A stretch of 64,000 nucleotides of DNA from Proteles cristata cristata (GCA_017311185.1 JAESUZ010002597.1:75001-139000); one strand, 5' to 3'. Positions 11,071 to 22,039 are shown, numbered from the stretch's first letter. Made by a program: numbers and translations. The notes: a model not told the origin generated them from the letters alone.

Positions 11071-11277
11071 TAGTGGTCCTCACCCACCCTGGCGACACCT
11101 GGCAGTGTCAGAAGACATTCGTGGTTGTCATAACTTAGGGGAGCTGGCTTGCTACTGCAACTGCTAGTGGCCAAGGAGCCTGCTAAGTATCCTTCAAGGC
11201 ACAGAACTGCTCCCCATCCCGAAAACAAAAAATGATCCTGCCCCAAATGTCAATAGTACCAAGGTTGAAAGACATCG
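11071..11277 (+). mobile_element. MER20 (hAT-Charlie) DNA transposon relic
   Basis: Contains the MER20 order: AGTGGTCCTCACCC, GGCAGTGTCAGAAGACATTC then GTGGTTGTCATAAC, GCTAAGTATCCTTCAAGGCA, and CCCCAAATGTCAATAGTACC then AAGGTTGAAAGAC. The element is non-autonomous and has no transposase. MER20 copies are known to act as regulatory modules in placental mammals; nothing here shows that this copy does. Confidence 0.85.
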
Positions 11278-12009
11278 AGAAGGCAAACGGAGGAAAGTAG
11301 CCTAGTCAACATCACTCATCTGAGGGTCATTTCCAGAGCGCCACACAGCAGACCCTGAGCTCCCCTGGAAAGGGAGAAACACAGACCCCAGCCCCATGGC
11401 AGCCGGGATCATGATGAGGGCTGCTATGGGGGTATCTCCCCCGCCCACCAAGTCTCCTACTTCCCCATTTGCATCCTCAAAACACAATTCTCCTTTAGAG
11501 CTCAGAGCTCTGTCCCTCTTTACTTCCTTCAAAGCTGAAATGAGGATTCCCAAGAATGTCACATTGATTCCCGTAACAGATTTATTTAATATACCCATTA
11601 CCCTGTGGCCCCCAGGGAGATAGAGGCCAGGGGCCGCCTAGGACAGTGCATAAGGCTGTAAAAACCACAACTATGTTAAATGCAATCGAATGGCTAAAAT
11701 CTGTCTCTGACCCACAGCAGAGGAAGTGTGTCATAACACTTCTGTCACAACATCTGATTTAAAAGGGGGCCTCCAGCAATGGAAAGTGTGACCCCGGCCA
11801 GCCCTTCACACTGAAGCTTCTCTTGAGCTGTGTTTGGAGGGCCTCCAAAACCTCTCCGGCCCAAATCTCTGCCCTCAACCAAAGCCACGGTGCCTAGAAT
11901 TCCCCCATCAGATTCCTTCTTTGGGGTTAAGCATTATTCTCTCTACTTGGCTCTCTTTGAAAGTATAAACACCCTCAAAAAAATAGTCACTCAACACATT
12001 CCTGAGAAC
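11278..12009. other. Unassigned unique sequence
   Basis: Includes ATTTGCAT (octamer) at 11467-11474 and no recognised repeat. Opposed frames at 11302-11598 (minus) and 11396-11623 (plus) overlap and lack domains. Confidence 0.35.
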
Positions 12010-12190
12010 GTGTGCAGTAGTGGTAAAACACAGAGGCACAGGTCCCTCAGCGGCTGAGCGATCTTGAATTCATGGCCGAAACTCTCTGTGCCTTGGTTTT
12101 CTCATCTGTAAAATGGGGATGGCAATGGTACCAACTCTCGGGACCGCTGTGAGCACAGGGCTCAAAGACGGCTAATAAAGCGCTAAGTGT
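12010..12190 (+). repeat. MIR SINE
   Basis: TGTGCCTTGGTTTTCTCATC followed by TGTAAAATGGGGATGGCAA, then CGCTGTGAGCACAGGGCTC and AATAAAGCGCTAA. The core is clear; the head is diverged. Confidence 0.85.
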
Positions 12191-12680
12191 GATACTACTC
12201 ATGGGTGGAGGTGGGTCCAAAGGTGAATGAGTCTTTGTTACAATCTTCTAGGGACCCTGAGATTCGCTTGCAAACAGCTCCTACACAAGTAGAGAGATGC
12301 CGCTGATCTGAGACGTGTACACACCGGGGAGAGACCACAGGCTCAGGGGGGGGGGGTGACCCCAAGCCGACTGGGGTCGGAGGAAAGGGCATCTGAGCTG
12401 GGCCTTGGAGGATCTGTGTGTGGTGTGGAGGAGGCACACGGGTGAAAGGTCTGCTGGGTCCTGGGTGCCGTGTGAGCCCAGGCCAGAGTTGTCACATTCA
12501 TTGTGAAGGGGGGTGTCACCGCACAAGGACACCAGCAGAGGGTAAGTCAGGGCTAGAACCCAGCCCCACTTAGCTCACAAGACTTGTCTTTTTGGGCCTG
12601 TAGCTAATGGGGCCCTTTCTACTCCGGCAGGCAGAACTTGGACCTCAACTGAGAATGGATTGGGGAGGGGGGACCCTGAT
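12191..12680. other. Unassigned GC-rich sequence
   Basis: Contains a G run at about 12347-12355. No gene or repeat assigned. Confidence 0.4.
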
Positions 12681-12870
12681 GGGCCCCGGAGTTCGACAAT
12701 CATGGGAACAAACCCCTGCGTGGCGGCTTGCTAGCTGTGTGACTTTGCGAAATTCATTGGACCTCTCTGGGCTTCAACTTCCGCTTCGCCTAATGGGAGA
12801 CAAATTCTCCTGGCTCGTGCGATATCTGGGAACTGAATGAGATCATATTTGCAGAAATCTACATATGGTA
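12681..12870 (+). repeat. MIR SINE
   Basis: GCTAGCTGTGTGACTTTGCG, ACCTCTCTGGGCTTCAACTT and AACTGAATGAGATCATATTT follow the MIR order with typical divergence. Confidence 0.82.
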
Positions 12871-13316
12871 CAGGTGCAAACCCCACAGAAGTTAGTTTTT
12901 ATATTTAAAGACACAACGAAACTGCCATGCGTCAGTCAGATACGTTATACATCATTGGTAAGTTAATCGGACAAGTGGCCCAAAGAAACTCAAAGGAGCT
13001 GGTGCCCAGTGGAGAGGGGCACGGTGGGGAGACAGCAGTGGCCAGGATGCAGATGTATCTGGCCTCCTGAGTGTGCAGAAGCTCACTATGCCCCTATCAC
13101 CCAGCGCCGTGGTCTCCCAGGAGGCTAACGCAAGCCCTCACTAGTCTTGGAATAGTGTGTCTGCTCAAGGTCAGGGTGCAGGTGCGGCCCTGGCCGCCTC
13201 GTTCTCCACTGCGTTCTCAGGGCTCAGAGAGGGTCCAGCAGTAGCAAAGTGCCTCATGTGTTTTTGTGAACGAGGAAAAGATGAGGAAGATGCACTTGGC
13301 ATAAGAATCCCCAATA
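12871..13316. other. Unassigned unique sequence
   Basis: No repeat or gene recognised. The 105-aa plus-strand frame at 13157-13474 runs into the adjacent SINE and is discounted. Confidence 0.4.
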
Positions 13317-13500
13317 CCAGTGTCCGACTTTGGCTCAGGTCGCAATCTCCCATTCGTGGGTTCGAGCCCCATATCAGGCTCTGTGCTGACAGCCAGCTCA
13401 GAGCCTGGAGCCTGTTTCAGATTCTCTGTCTCCCTCTCTCTCTGACCCTCCCCTGCTCATGCTGTCTCAAATAAAACATTTAAAAAAATTTAAAAAAAAA
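13317..13500 (+). mobile_element. SINEC_Fc, 5'-truncated
   Basis: Starts inside the head at AGTGTCCGACTTTGGCTCAG; the GGCGCCTGGGTGG end and A box are missing. The GTGGGTTCGAGCCCCATATC B-box, GACAGCCAGCTCAGAGCC, CT-rich section and AAATAAAACATT tail remain. 5' truncation is normal for LINE-driven retrotransposition. The tail leads straight into the CA-rich tract. Confidence 0.92.
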
Positions 13501-14000
13501 CAAATTTTCCCATTCACACACACACAGAGACACGCACACACTCACAGATACAGGCTCATGTCCTCCCCCCCTCAGATATACGCGCTCACACTCTCATGCC
13601 ACACGTATGCATACATTCACTGACACAACACACCTCTCCTCTAGGCACACGCAAATCTACAGAAATTCGTGAGAACACTCTTGTATATCTATGACTATGA
13701 AATCTCTCCATCTGCATACACAGAGATGCACACCCATATTCACTGCTATACACACGTCTTCACCTTCACACACGTTCACGTATATACATGGATTCCTCCA
13801 CATTCACAGACAAGACGCACACCTCCAGATGTACACACTTGTCTCCCACATTCACACATGCACGCCTATGGGTATATATGCATTTTCACGCACACGCACA
13901 GATAGACTCACATTCCCCCACATCCAAGCAACCGTGCACCTTCACGGTTATGCATACAAACATTCTCCCACTCTCACACACACACACACACACACCCGCT
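13501..14000 (+). repeat. Degenerate CA-rich tract
   Basis: About 500 bp of short CACA/CATTCACA/ACACATGCACGC runs broken by non-repeat bases, ending in a purer ACACACACACACACACAC run at about 13976-13995. It looks like an old, heavily interrupted (CA)n array. It creates spurious His/Thr-rich open frames up to 182 aa. Confidence 0.8.
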
Positions 14001-14394
14001 GTGTGCTGAGCCACTGCACGAATTCAAAGCCCTTAGCATCTCCCAGCCTTGTGGGGAGCACCTCAGAGCTTTCTCCAACTGCATCTCATGGAGCGAGTCG
14101 CAACCAATCACACTGCAGACACAGCAGCTGCGTTCTCCTGCCCTGCTCCAGAAGAGGTTCCCCTCCCCCAGGGGCCATAGGAGAAGACCAGAACGTTCTG
14201 GGTGTGGAGCTGCTGCAATGGATTTCCCTACCCCCTTGACAAGCTTTTGATCAATGGCATTTGCTCAAAATGTCAACTCCTCCGATATTCTACCTCCGTG
14301 CGCACTGACACCCACGTCTCCACCTCTCAAGGGAGAGCATAGCACGCCCACCTCTCTCTCCACTCACCGCAGGACTCCAAACTCCAGACGAGAA
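14001..14394. other. Unassigned unique sequence
   Basis: No gene or repeat recognised. Confidence 0.4.
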
Positions 14395-14744
14395 ACCACC
14401 TTTTTGCACTCAATTATAACAAGCTGCCTTAACCATAAATTAAGTTATAATGCCTTTGCCCACCAGATGAGCTGGCAAGGCACCTCTTGCCCTTGTCATA
14501 AATTAACTCCTTGATCAAATTTTAAATGAATTATAAAAGTTGAAAATTAAATCTGGCTAAATGAGGGGCTTCCCCTGCTACTTTAATGAAGCAGGAGCCA
14601 CCGGTGGCATAGAGCAGGGCTGTGACGACTTCCAGCCCAAACTTCAGCTACAGACTCCCTCCAGCTGCTAATCGGGGGAGTCGTTCGGAGCTTTCAACCT
14701 GACCATGGCTTACTTCTCTCCATGTGATGGGCATCTGTATTTTT
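14395..14744. other. Candidate conserved non-coding block
   Basis: An AT-rich core with ATAAATTAAGTTATAATGCC and GTCATAAATTAACTCC, then AAATGAATTATAAAAG, giving repeated paired homeodomain-type cores, followed by a GC-richer segment. No repeat interrupts it; the next SINE begins at 14761. Compositional inference only. Confidence 0.4.
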
Positions 14745-14760
14745 AACTACTGATTTTTAA

Positions 14761-15003
14761 AAATTTCTTTAGCTTTTTTTTTGAGAGATTTTGAGTATTT
14801 CTTTGAGTATTTTGAGAGAGAGAGAGAGACAGCACGAGGGCAGGGAGGGGCAGAGAGAGAGGGAGATGGAATCCAAAGCAGGCTCCAGGCTCTGAGTTGT
14901 CAGCACAGAGCCCAACACAGGGCTCGAACTCACAAGCTGTGAGATCACAACCCAACCCAAAGGCAGACACTCAACCAACTGCACCACTCAGGCTCCCTGT
15001 TCC
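14761..15003 (-). mobile_element. SINEC_Fc felid SINE, antisense
   Basis: Antisense body AGGCTCCAGGCTCTGAGTTG, GGGCTCGAACTCACAAGC, and a diverged head GCACCACTCAGGCTCCCT. The tail side holds a small internal reiteration of TTTTGAGAGA/TTTGAGTATT. Target duplication of 16 bp with one mismatch (AACTACTGATTTTTAA at 14745-14760; AATTACTGATTTTTAA at 15006-15021). Confidence 0.93.
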
Positions 15004-15009
15004 TTAATT

Positions 15010-15120
15010 ACTGATTTTTAACTCTTTATTATGGAAAAATAGAGAGAATGGGAAGATGAACCCCCACACCCTGTCACTCAACTTCAAAATGAAAAATGTT
15101 TTTAGAACCCAACCCATACA
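15010..15120 (-). mobile_element. Possible old L1 3' UTR fragment
   Basis: CTTTATTATGGAAAAATAGA and GAGAATGGGAAGATGAACCC resemble a common antisense 3'-UTR segment of old L1 families. Short and diverged, so tentative. Confidence 0.4.
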
Positions 15121-15125
15121 TCCTA

Positions 15126-15220
15126 TACCTGATAATCGATGATGCCGATGTACCCCATACTTGATAGTGGATGATGCCAGTGTGTCCCATCCATGATCAT
15201 CCATGATGCCTACTTGCTAG
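15126..15220 (+). repeat. Three-copy 32-bp degenerate tandem repeat
   Basis: Units begin at 15126, 15158 and 15190. Each carries a GATGATGCC or CATGATGCC core and a TACCCCA or GTCCCA end. Copies 1 and 2 match well; the third is diverged. Confidence 0.65.
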
Positions 15221-16960
15221 TTTTTCTGCGGTTTTCCCTCATCTCTGAATTTATTGTCTCAGGGGAAGAAAAAGTTCGAGAACACTGATCAATGTCGTGC
15301 CTCAGAGTAGACTCTTTTGACTCTAGAAACAATGATCATTGTTGGGGGGAAAGGAGACATTCAGAATATCTCAAGAGCTGGCCTGGAGGCATGAACATAA
15401 AGCTTTATATACACATAGCTTAGAGAGAATGGGGTTCATGATGTCACAGAGGTTCCCATCTGACAGGAAGCATGAATGTCTTTTTAGTTGCTTAAGACTG
15501 ACACAGCAGGGAATGACATCATACCCAACTGGAACAGCATGGTCCGAGGGCATTGTCAAGTTAGAGAAGTGTGAGGTAGAGCTCTTGCTAGCCTTTAGCC
15601 AGCACAAGGCATGTTGGGTACCCTAAAATTCCCATGTGACATAGTGAAAGGATAGAGAAATCATGGGAAACAGTGAGCAAGGAGAGGGTTAAGGTGAGGC
15701 AGCCACGGAGGGCATACTTCATAATTAGAGGCCATGGCAGAGGCCTTGGCCTCAACAGTGGGTTCAAACCCAATGTTCCAAAGACCAGAAAGAATGGGTC
15801 ACACCTCTAGATGCCAATATAAGGTGCTAGGTTACCATGCAATGGGCTGTCAGACTCCTCAGTGAGGCCCCAGAGAAGAATCTAAGGATTGTTACCCCCT
15901 TCTCTTCATTGCCATGGAGTCATGTAAGCTTCCATACCCAGGCGCCATATTGGAAATAACTAGGGAGACATTGTTGGAATGTGAAGAAATAGCTCTGTCA
16001 GGAACTTTGAATACATTTCCCATTTACTCAGCAGAGACTATCTTAAACCTGAGGACACGCGTCAATGAGAATGGGACCCTCAGGAGAGATGAGGTCAGTT
16101 ACAGAAAATATATAAAGTGACATTTCTCACCATGTCTGAGTTTCAGTGTGTAGACTTTAACGTTGCTGCTTAAGGTCACAGAATAGCATAGGATTCTTGC
16201 AGTGTGCTGATCTTTAACAAAGCTCAACGTGCTTATTTCCTAGTTTTCCCTGGACCTGGAGTAATAACGGTGATTTCACAGAGAGGTCTATGGTGTCCCG
16301 GGCAGAGACGGCTAGATGATTGCTCTTGTTACGTTTCAATGGGTGCAAGACCCATATGCGATGGGCATCACTGGTCTTAAAACAGCTGAGTTAAAGTCCG
16401 GAGGGTTTGGTTCCTGTTATGGGGACCCCAGGGCCACAGGGGAGGAGAATTGCTGAGATTTTCTCAAAAGCATCTTTCCTGCTTGCTCTCTTCCTTCCCT
16501 CCCTGTTCTGCATTAGGCATGTTGACACAAAGAAAGATAGTGTCTGGGTCAAGAGCAAGAGACATCTCTCAAAGCAAAAGCAAGAAGATGCTGGCAGACA
16601 GGCCATTTTCAATTTGCTTACTTCTCACGTAAATCGATTTGAATCAGAAGCAGAGAGGGGGCCAAATATTGAACCCCAAACCCAGAAGCCCCTGTTTTCA
16701 AGGGGGAAGTTATTAAGATTCCCAGTAGTTGCTTCCCCTTCACACTTCAAGGAGCTCATCACCACTCAGAGGGAAGGAACCAAGTACTCCAGGCCACCAA
16801 TCCGAGGTGCGCAGGAGATGGACTCTGGGGAATTGTAACACTGAACAAGGCCTGTCTCCGAGACCAGCAGCTCTAATTAACCAGAGCTGGCTCACCGAGG
16901 TGCCAGGGATGACTGGCCACTCAGCCCAAAGAGACAGAGAGTGGCAGTAGGGTTATTGAA
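15221..16960. other. Unassigned sequence
   Basis: About 1.7 kb with no felid SINE, MIR or L1 that I can recognise. Several short frames on both strands (up to 143 aa at 16407-16838) overlap and show no domain. It may contain an old LTR-like relic I cannot name. Confidence 0.35.
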
Positions 16961-17120
16961 ATGTGTGCAAAGCCCCCTTCAATCAGGCTTTCTAGATAAT
17001 TAGGAAGCAGAAGGACAATTCATTAGTGGCCTGAGTTGTTGTGACATCAGCCTCGCCTGCATTAGCAGGGGCTTCCGCCTCTACTTGTATCTGCTCCTTC
17101 ATTTCCGGACAAATAGTATG
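16961..17120. other. Candidate conserved non-coding block
   Basis: Contains CTAGATAATTAGGAAG, CAATTCATTAGTGG and TTGTGACATCAGCC with no repeat. Short; inference from composition. Confidence 0.3.
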
Positions 17121-17370
17121 TAGTGTTTTTCAGACTTGTTGACTGTGGCCCACATGGTAAGAGATACATTTTACACGGCAGCTTCGCATGCGTGTGCATA
17201 CACACACGCTGAAACCAAAAGTTATGCAGTTACACTGACCTTTCTGTGTGCAAAGCACTCTGCTACTTCCTTTTCTATAATATTCTATTCCATATGTTTT
17301 TAATGCCAGTCATGGGTCCACTAAATTGAATTTGCCACCCACGAATGGGCCGCAACTGAAAAATACTGAT
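17121..17370 (+). mobile_element. hAT-like non-autonomous DNA transposon
   Basis: The ends form a terminal inverted repeat: AGTGTTTTTCAG near 17122 and CTGAAAAATACT near 17357, one mismatch. The interior is AT-rich with AAGAGATACATTTTACA and AATGCCAGTCATGGGTCC then ACTAAATTG, which matches a familiar eutherian hAT-type repeat I cannot name. An 8-bp target duplication is not clear. Confidence 0.6.
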
Positions 17371-17829
17371 CTATAAGTATACCTGTTTGTCTTGATATTT
17401 CATTTCCACCCAGAGAATTGCCAGGTAGGCAATTTGTTTGGGGTTTTACACTCCGATTATTTTGAGCTTCTTATATCTGAGATCCAAGATATGGGATCTT
17501 GGGACTACTGGGATTGAGTTATGGTTATTATTACTTTGAGTATTATTGCAGTTATAAATAGTCTCATGATTTCTGGTTTAAAAAGGCAGTGGGGATACAA
17601 ATACAATTTCTAGTCAACTAAATGGAATGGCTGGAATTTCTAAAGAGCAAGTTCCTTTTCTGGGTTCATCAAGGAGCTCTGTCTTTCTGGAAACAGGGTC
17701 CTTCCAAAAAGACTGACATATCCTCGTAAAGTTAGGTCAGAGCTACAGGTCAAGACACCTGGGTCCTTGACTGACTGCTGGTGTGTGATCTTGAGCAAGT
17801 CCATATCCACTGTGGTGGGTACCAGAGGC
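17371..17829. other. Unassigned sequence, possible MIR trace
   Basis: TGTGATCTTGAGCAAGTCCA near 17785 recalls the MIR core. Nothing else is assignable. Confidence 0.35.
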
Positions 17830-18110
17830 TGCCTAATTCAGTGCTCGTTCCTTACCTCCTCTACTCTGTTACCTCCCATTATGCAGCTGGAGTGCTGATT
17901 CTTCCCTCCTTCCCCAGTGTCCTTGGCAAGCCGGAAGTGGCCACGTGACACTGCTCTGACCAATAAAGTGTAAGCAGAAGTCTAATGAGAACAGGATGGT
18001 GCAGGGTGGGTTGGGGGAGGGGGAGCCTTTGGTTACCTGATAGAAGGTGCAAGGGTGACCGGCTCCAAGCTTTCTCTCCATTCTTCCTGCTTTGAGTGGA
18101 CAGGATTTAG
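17830..18110 (+). repeat. Old LTR-like interspersed repeat, family unnamed
   Basis: GGAAGTGGCCACGTGACACT, TCTGACCAATAAAGTGTAAG then CAGAAGTC, and CATTCTTCCTGCTTTG follow the order of a common mammalian repeat I remember but cannot name. Inactive and internally altered (a G-rich insertion at about 18001-18030). Confidence 0.4.
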
Positions 18111-18334
18111 GGACCTGCAAAAATCTGCTAACAACTATGTGATGACAAGCAGAAAGATAAAAGCCAGCCCATCAGGGATCACAGAAAAGAGAAATAGGGC
18201 CAAGGTCTCGGGTGACTTCACTGAACACAAAAACAGCAACAAACTACCCATCTCTGGATTTCTGGTTATTTGAGAAAAAGAAATATTGGTTTAGTTATAG
18301 CCCGAGTGTGTGGATTTCTGTTTCTGGAGCCTTC

Positions 18335-18571
18335 TTTTTTTTTTTTTTTTTTAATTTTTTTTTAATGTTTTATTTATTTCTAGGAGAGAGAGAGAGAGAG
18401 ACAGCGTGAGCAGGGAGGGTCAGAGAGAGAGGGTGTCACAGACTGAAACAGGCTCCAGGCTCTGAGCTGGCAGTCAGCACAGAGCCCGATGCGGGGCTCG
18501 AACCCACGAACCGCGAGATCATGACCCAAGCGAAAGTCGGATGCTTAACCGACTAAGCCACCCAGGCGCCC
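18335..18571 (-). mobile_element. SINEC_Fc felid SINE, antisense, young-type subfamily
   Basis: Nearly consensus: long poly-T, TTTTATTTATTTCTAGGAGA, GAGCTGGCAGTCAGCACAG, GGGGCTCGAACCCACGAAC and GCCACCCAGGCGCCCC. A perfect 17-bp target duplication CTGTTTCTGGAGCCTTC at 18318-18334 and 18572-18588. Low divergence and the intact duplication suggest recent insertion; a good candidate for presence/absence variation among cats. Confidence 0.97.
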
Positions 18572-18698
18572 CTGTTTCTGGAGCCTTCCTAGTTAATACA
18601 ACCTGTCTGAGCAATGTCAAATAAGGACACACATAAGAAATATCTCCAGCCTTACTGTCCTCATGAAGATATGCTGCGGGTCAAAAACAGGATTTCTC

Positions 18699-18915
18699 TG
18701 GGGCCCCTAGGTGGCTCAGTCTGCTAGGCATCCGACTTTGGCTCAGGTCACGATCTCACAGTTTGTGAGTTCGAGCCCCTCGTTGGGGTCTGTGCTGACA
18801 GCTCATAGCCTAGAGCCTGCTTAGGATTCTGCGTCTCACTCTCTCTCCACTTCTCCCCCGCTTGCACTTTGTCTCTTTCTCTGTCAAAAATAAATAAAGA
18901 TTAAAATTAAAAAGG
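18699..18915 (+). mobile_element. SINEC_Fc felid SINE
   Basis: Head GGGGCCCCTAGGTGGCTCAG, B-box GTGAGTTCGAGCCCCTCG, GTGCTGACAGCTCATAGCC, and tail GTCAAAAATAAATAAAG. A perfect 15-bp target duplication AAAACAGGATTTCTC at 18684-18698 and 18916-18930. Inserted 110 bp downstream of the preceding antisense SINE; the two form an inverted pair. Confidence 0.96.
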
Positions 18916-18930
18916 AAAACAGGATTTCTC

Positions 18931-19472
18931 ACTGATCAAAAGTAATGATGGATATGCCTGTACGTTAAAGGTTAAAATTCCCATGAGCGTGGAAAACATC
19001 ATTGCCAGCATATAGGATTTCATCGGAGATTGTTTTCAGTTGTTAAGACTCCAGGTTTGTTTTCTTTATTTATTTTTTGAATACGTTTTACACTCAGATT
19101 AGCCTTTCCTTGCTAAGTGAAGAAAAAACAACAAAGTTTCTTGGGATCAGAAGAAAAATCTGGCAGTATATGCAACAGGGTCCATTTCGCAGAGGAATAG
19201 GAGTTAGTGGCTAAGGTGGCCAATAGGGATTTTCTAGGACATTTTGCACACTGATAAAAACATGACATTGAAGCAAGGGCATCCTTGCTTGTTCCTGAGG
19301 TTCCACAGTAAGAGTCTGGCAAATCTATGTCTTTCAGCAATGTCCCATTTCTCCACGGCAGGGGATGTTAATGCCAGCAGCGCTGTTTGCAAGTTACTCA
19401 TTCAAGGAGTTGCCTGAGACATCGGATCTTTGCCTCGGGAAATGATTCTCTGTGCTTTGAAAGCCAAAATCT
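18931..19472. other. Unassigned sequence
   Basis: No gene or repeat recognised. A 75-aa minus frame at 19113-19340 has no domain. Confidence 0.4.
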
Positions 19473-19672
19473 GGGGGTACTGGGTGGCATTCAACTTTGG
19501 CTCAGGTCATGATCTTGTGGTCCATGAGTTCGAACCCCGCGTCAGGGTCTGTGCTGATAGCTCAGAGCTTGGAGCCTGCTTTGGATTCTGTGTCTCCCTC
19601 TCTCTCTGACCCTCTCATGCCCAACCTCTGTCTCGCTCCCTCTCAAAAAAATAAATAAACATCTAAAAAAAG
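19473..19672 (+). mobile_element. SINEC_Fc felid SINE with head deletion
   Basis: GGGGTACTGGGTGGC passes directly to CATTCAACTTTGGCTCAGG, so about 15 bp of the A-box region is lost. The B-box GAGTTCGAACCCCGCG, CTCAGAGCTTGGAGCCTGC, CT-rich region and tail are intact. Loss of the A box would impair RNA polymerase III transcription. Confidence 0.92.
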
Positions 19673-19689
19673 AAAACAAATATCTGTGT

Positions 19690-20285
19690 CTTCTGAGTCT
19701 TCCCCACACTTTGACCTCTCCCATCCAACCCCCCCCCTCCTCCCCCCAGGCTCCATGTCTCACTCCATGTGGTTTGAGAGGAGCTTTTCTGTTCTAAGCG
19801 CCAGGGTGAGATGAAACCCAGGTATGAGCCAATCGGCATACCCCATCCTCTGATCATTTGGTTCAGAGATAGGCCTCCAACCCAACCTGAACCAATTAGA
19901 GATGGGCCCTGACTGCTGGGAGAAGACGAGTAGGGGATGGAGAAACACGGAAGCCAGGGGAGCCAGAAACCATTTGCACAAATTAAGAAGTTACTGGGCC
20001 TGAAGAGAGAGCCAGGAAAGACAGAAGAGAGAGACCAGATCCTGTGAACATCATCTGATGAGAGGTTTGGCCTGGATCTAGGGTCCCCCAGGACTTCTTG
20101 GCTGCATGAGCCAGTAAGAAGATTTCCCATTTCTGCTTAAGGTAGTTCCGATGGGGGCTTTCTCTTTCACAGGTAAAGCCAAAAGCAGCCAATAACGCCA
20201 CGACAATTTCATGGAAGGTGATCCTTCTTATGGAACAGCCCCCGAGGCAGGCAGGGAGGGGCTGATGCATTGGGGCAATATATTT
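19690..20285 (+). repeat. Old LTR-like interspersed repeat, family uncertain
   Basis: Contains AGCCAATCGGCATACCCC, CTGAACCAATTAGAGATGGG, GAGCCAGTAAGAAGATTTCC and CTGCTTAAGGTAGTTCCGAT then TTCTCTTTCACAGG, the order of a common ERVL-like LTR ending. Both boundaries are uncertain. The 155-aa minus-strand frame at 19663-20130 lies across it and is not a gene. Confidence 0.45.
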
Positions 20286-21033
20286 CACTTTCTGCTACGA
20301 AACCTCGCGGCAAGCTTAAAATCTCCAAGAGGAAGAGGAAGAAGAAGGAGGAGTTGGTAACAAGGAAGAGAAGAGGAAGTTCAAAGCATAAAGAGGAAGC
20401 ACAAAGAAACTCAGTAGTCTGTGTGTCTTTGCGTCCCTCCCCTCCCTGCAGAGTCTATAAGAGATATATGGGAGACTTGACCCTAAAAAGCCACACTCTG
20501 GAGTCAGACATGAATAAAGATGTTTGGGGGGGGACGTAGAAGCTCATAAACAGGCTCTGGCTGAGTCTGGTTGGTGGCTGCTGGCCCAGAGCCCCGGCAG
20601 GAACCGCGAAAGCCTCTGGAACTCCAGAAATATGGGCTCTGTCTCATTCCCTCTCGCTCTCAAAGAGGAGCCCCTGAGCCACGCAGCACTGTCTCATGGC
20701 CCGTGTTGAACTTGCTGGCCAACGCGGCAGGTGGTGCACCTGCCATACTTTTGTCACCGTGACAAATCAGGAAACCTCAGTCACATAAGGTCAACTAGTT
20801 CTGCCTGGGTCAGAACAGGCAGGCTTCTTCCTTCTCAGAACCCCTAGAGGAGTGTGAGTGCGCTCAGCGACGTGGCTGTGTCAGGGCAGCCTCTGGGAGA
20901 CCACCGTTCTGGCCCGTTCTCAGATACACTGCCTCTTTCTGAAGTTTTCCATTTGGTCTTCACTGATTCCCTGATTCTACTTTGTCCTGTGGCTCCTGGC
21001 TGGGTGTGTCCTCTTTAAGATGCCGGGGGTTTT
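20286..21033. other. Unassigned sequence with a purine-rich patch
   Basis: 20316-20405 is AG-rich (AGAGGAAGAGGAAGAAGAAG). The remainder shows no gene or repeat. Confidence 0.4.
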
Positions 21034-21111
21034 GGGGGAGCCTGGGGGGCTCAGTCATTTAAGTGTCTGACTCTTAATTTCGGCTCGTCATGATCTCACA
21101 GTTCATGGGAT

Positions 21112-21142
<31 letters not shown>

Positions 21143-21196
21143 ACCCCTCTCACACTTGTGCTCTGTCTCTTTCAAAATAAATGAAAACGGGAAAAA
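21034..21196 (+). mobile_element. SINEC_Fc, internally deleted
   Basis: Head GGGGAGCCTGGGGGGCTCAG through ATGATCTCACAGTTCATGGG, then a jump straight into (CT)n and GTCTCTTTCAAAATAAAT. The TTCGAGCCCC...GCCTGC middle, about 70 bp, is missing. Confidence 0.88.
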
Positions 21197-21245
21197 ATTA
21201 AATGCTTCCAATATCAAAAATCTTAATTTAAAAGAAGAAAAATAG

Positions 21246-21455
21246 AGAAGGCAACTGGGTGGCTCAGCCGGTTGAGCGTCTGACTTTGGCTCAGCATATG
21301 ATCTCACAGTTCGTGCGTTGGGGCCCCATGTCGGACTCTGTGCTGCCAGCTCGGAGCCTGCTTTAGGTTCTGTGTCTCCCTCTCTCTCTGCCCCTCCCCC
21401 ACTCACCCTCTGTCTCTATCTCAAGAATAAATAAACATTAAAAAAACCTTTTTTT
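21246..21455 (+). mobile_element. SINEC_Fc felid SINE
   Basis: Head GAAGGCAACTGGGTGGCTCA, CGGTTGAGCGTCTGACTTTG, GCTCGGAGCCTGCTTTAGG and tail AAGAATAAATAAACATT. In tandem with the previous SINE, 50 bp away. An (AAAG)n run at about 21464-21489 follows the tail. Confidence 0.93.
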
Positions 21456-21463
21456 TAAAGAAA

Positions 21464-21489
21464 AGGGAAAAGAAAGAAAGAAAGAAAGA
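21464..21489 (+). repeat. (AAAG)n microsatellite
   Basis: Short AAAGAAAGAAAG run seeded in the SINE A-tail, a usual origin for such microsatellites. Confidence 0.75.
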
Positions 21490-22039
21490 CTCGAGTTCCA
21501 GCCTTGATCCTGAGATCTTGTACAAACAGACTAACCTTTTAGAGTTCCTGTCTCTTTATCGGAGAAAAGGGGCAAATAATCCGTTCCCTGAGATACTGTA
21601 AGAACCTGAGTCCAGCGGTTAGAACCATACACTAGCTGGCATCAGTGGAGTTACAGGCATGGTTAGGATTCTAGCCAAAGTTCTGGATTCACTTATTTGC
21701 CAATCTCACTGCAGGGCGGAGCTCAGAAGGGCCGGCCCAGGGTCTTTCCTCGGGGACCCCTTCCAGAAGGCAGCCTGAGCAAAATCAACTGTGGGTTACA
21801 CCAGTTCGAAATATGCAAGAGTTGTTTCCAAATAGTCACCCCGGATGAGAGGGGGTGACTTTTTTGCACCCACCCCACGCTCACACTTCACGTGTAGCAG
21901 TGCTCAATTGCACTTAGCGAAGACACACTGGTGATGGGTTACAAGCTACCAGAGGGGACCACAGTGCCTCCGTGGGCCAAGGGATGGGCCATGATGGCAT
22001 TTGAGTAGGTCTTGGGACCCGCAGTGTGTGACATGCTCA
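21490..22039. other. Unassigned sequence
   Basis: No gene or repeat recognised. Confidence 0.4.

Noticed and set aside
13691..14239. 182-aa plus-strand open frame, the longest in the window
   Set aside because: His/Thr-rich translation of the CA-rich tract running into unique DNA; overlapping frames in the other registers have the same look.
20316..20405. Lys/Glu-rich 89-aa frame
   Set aside because: Translation of a purine-rich patch; no domain or supporting context.
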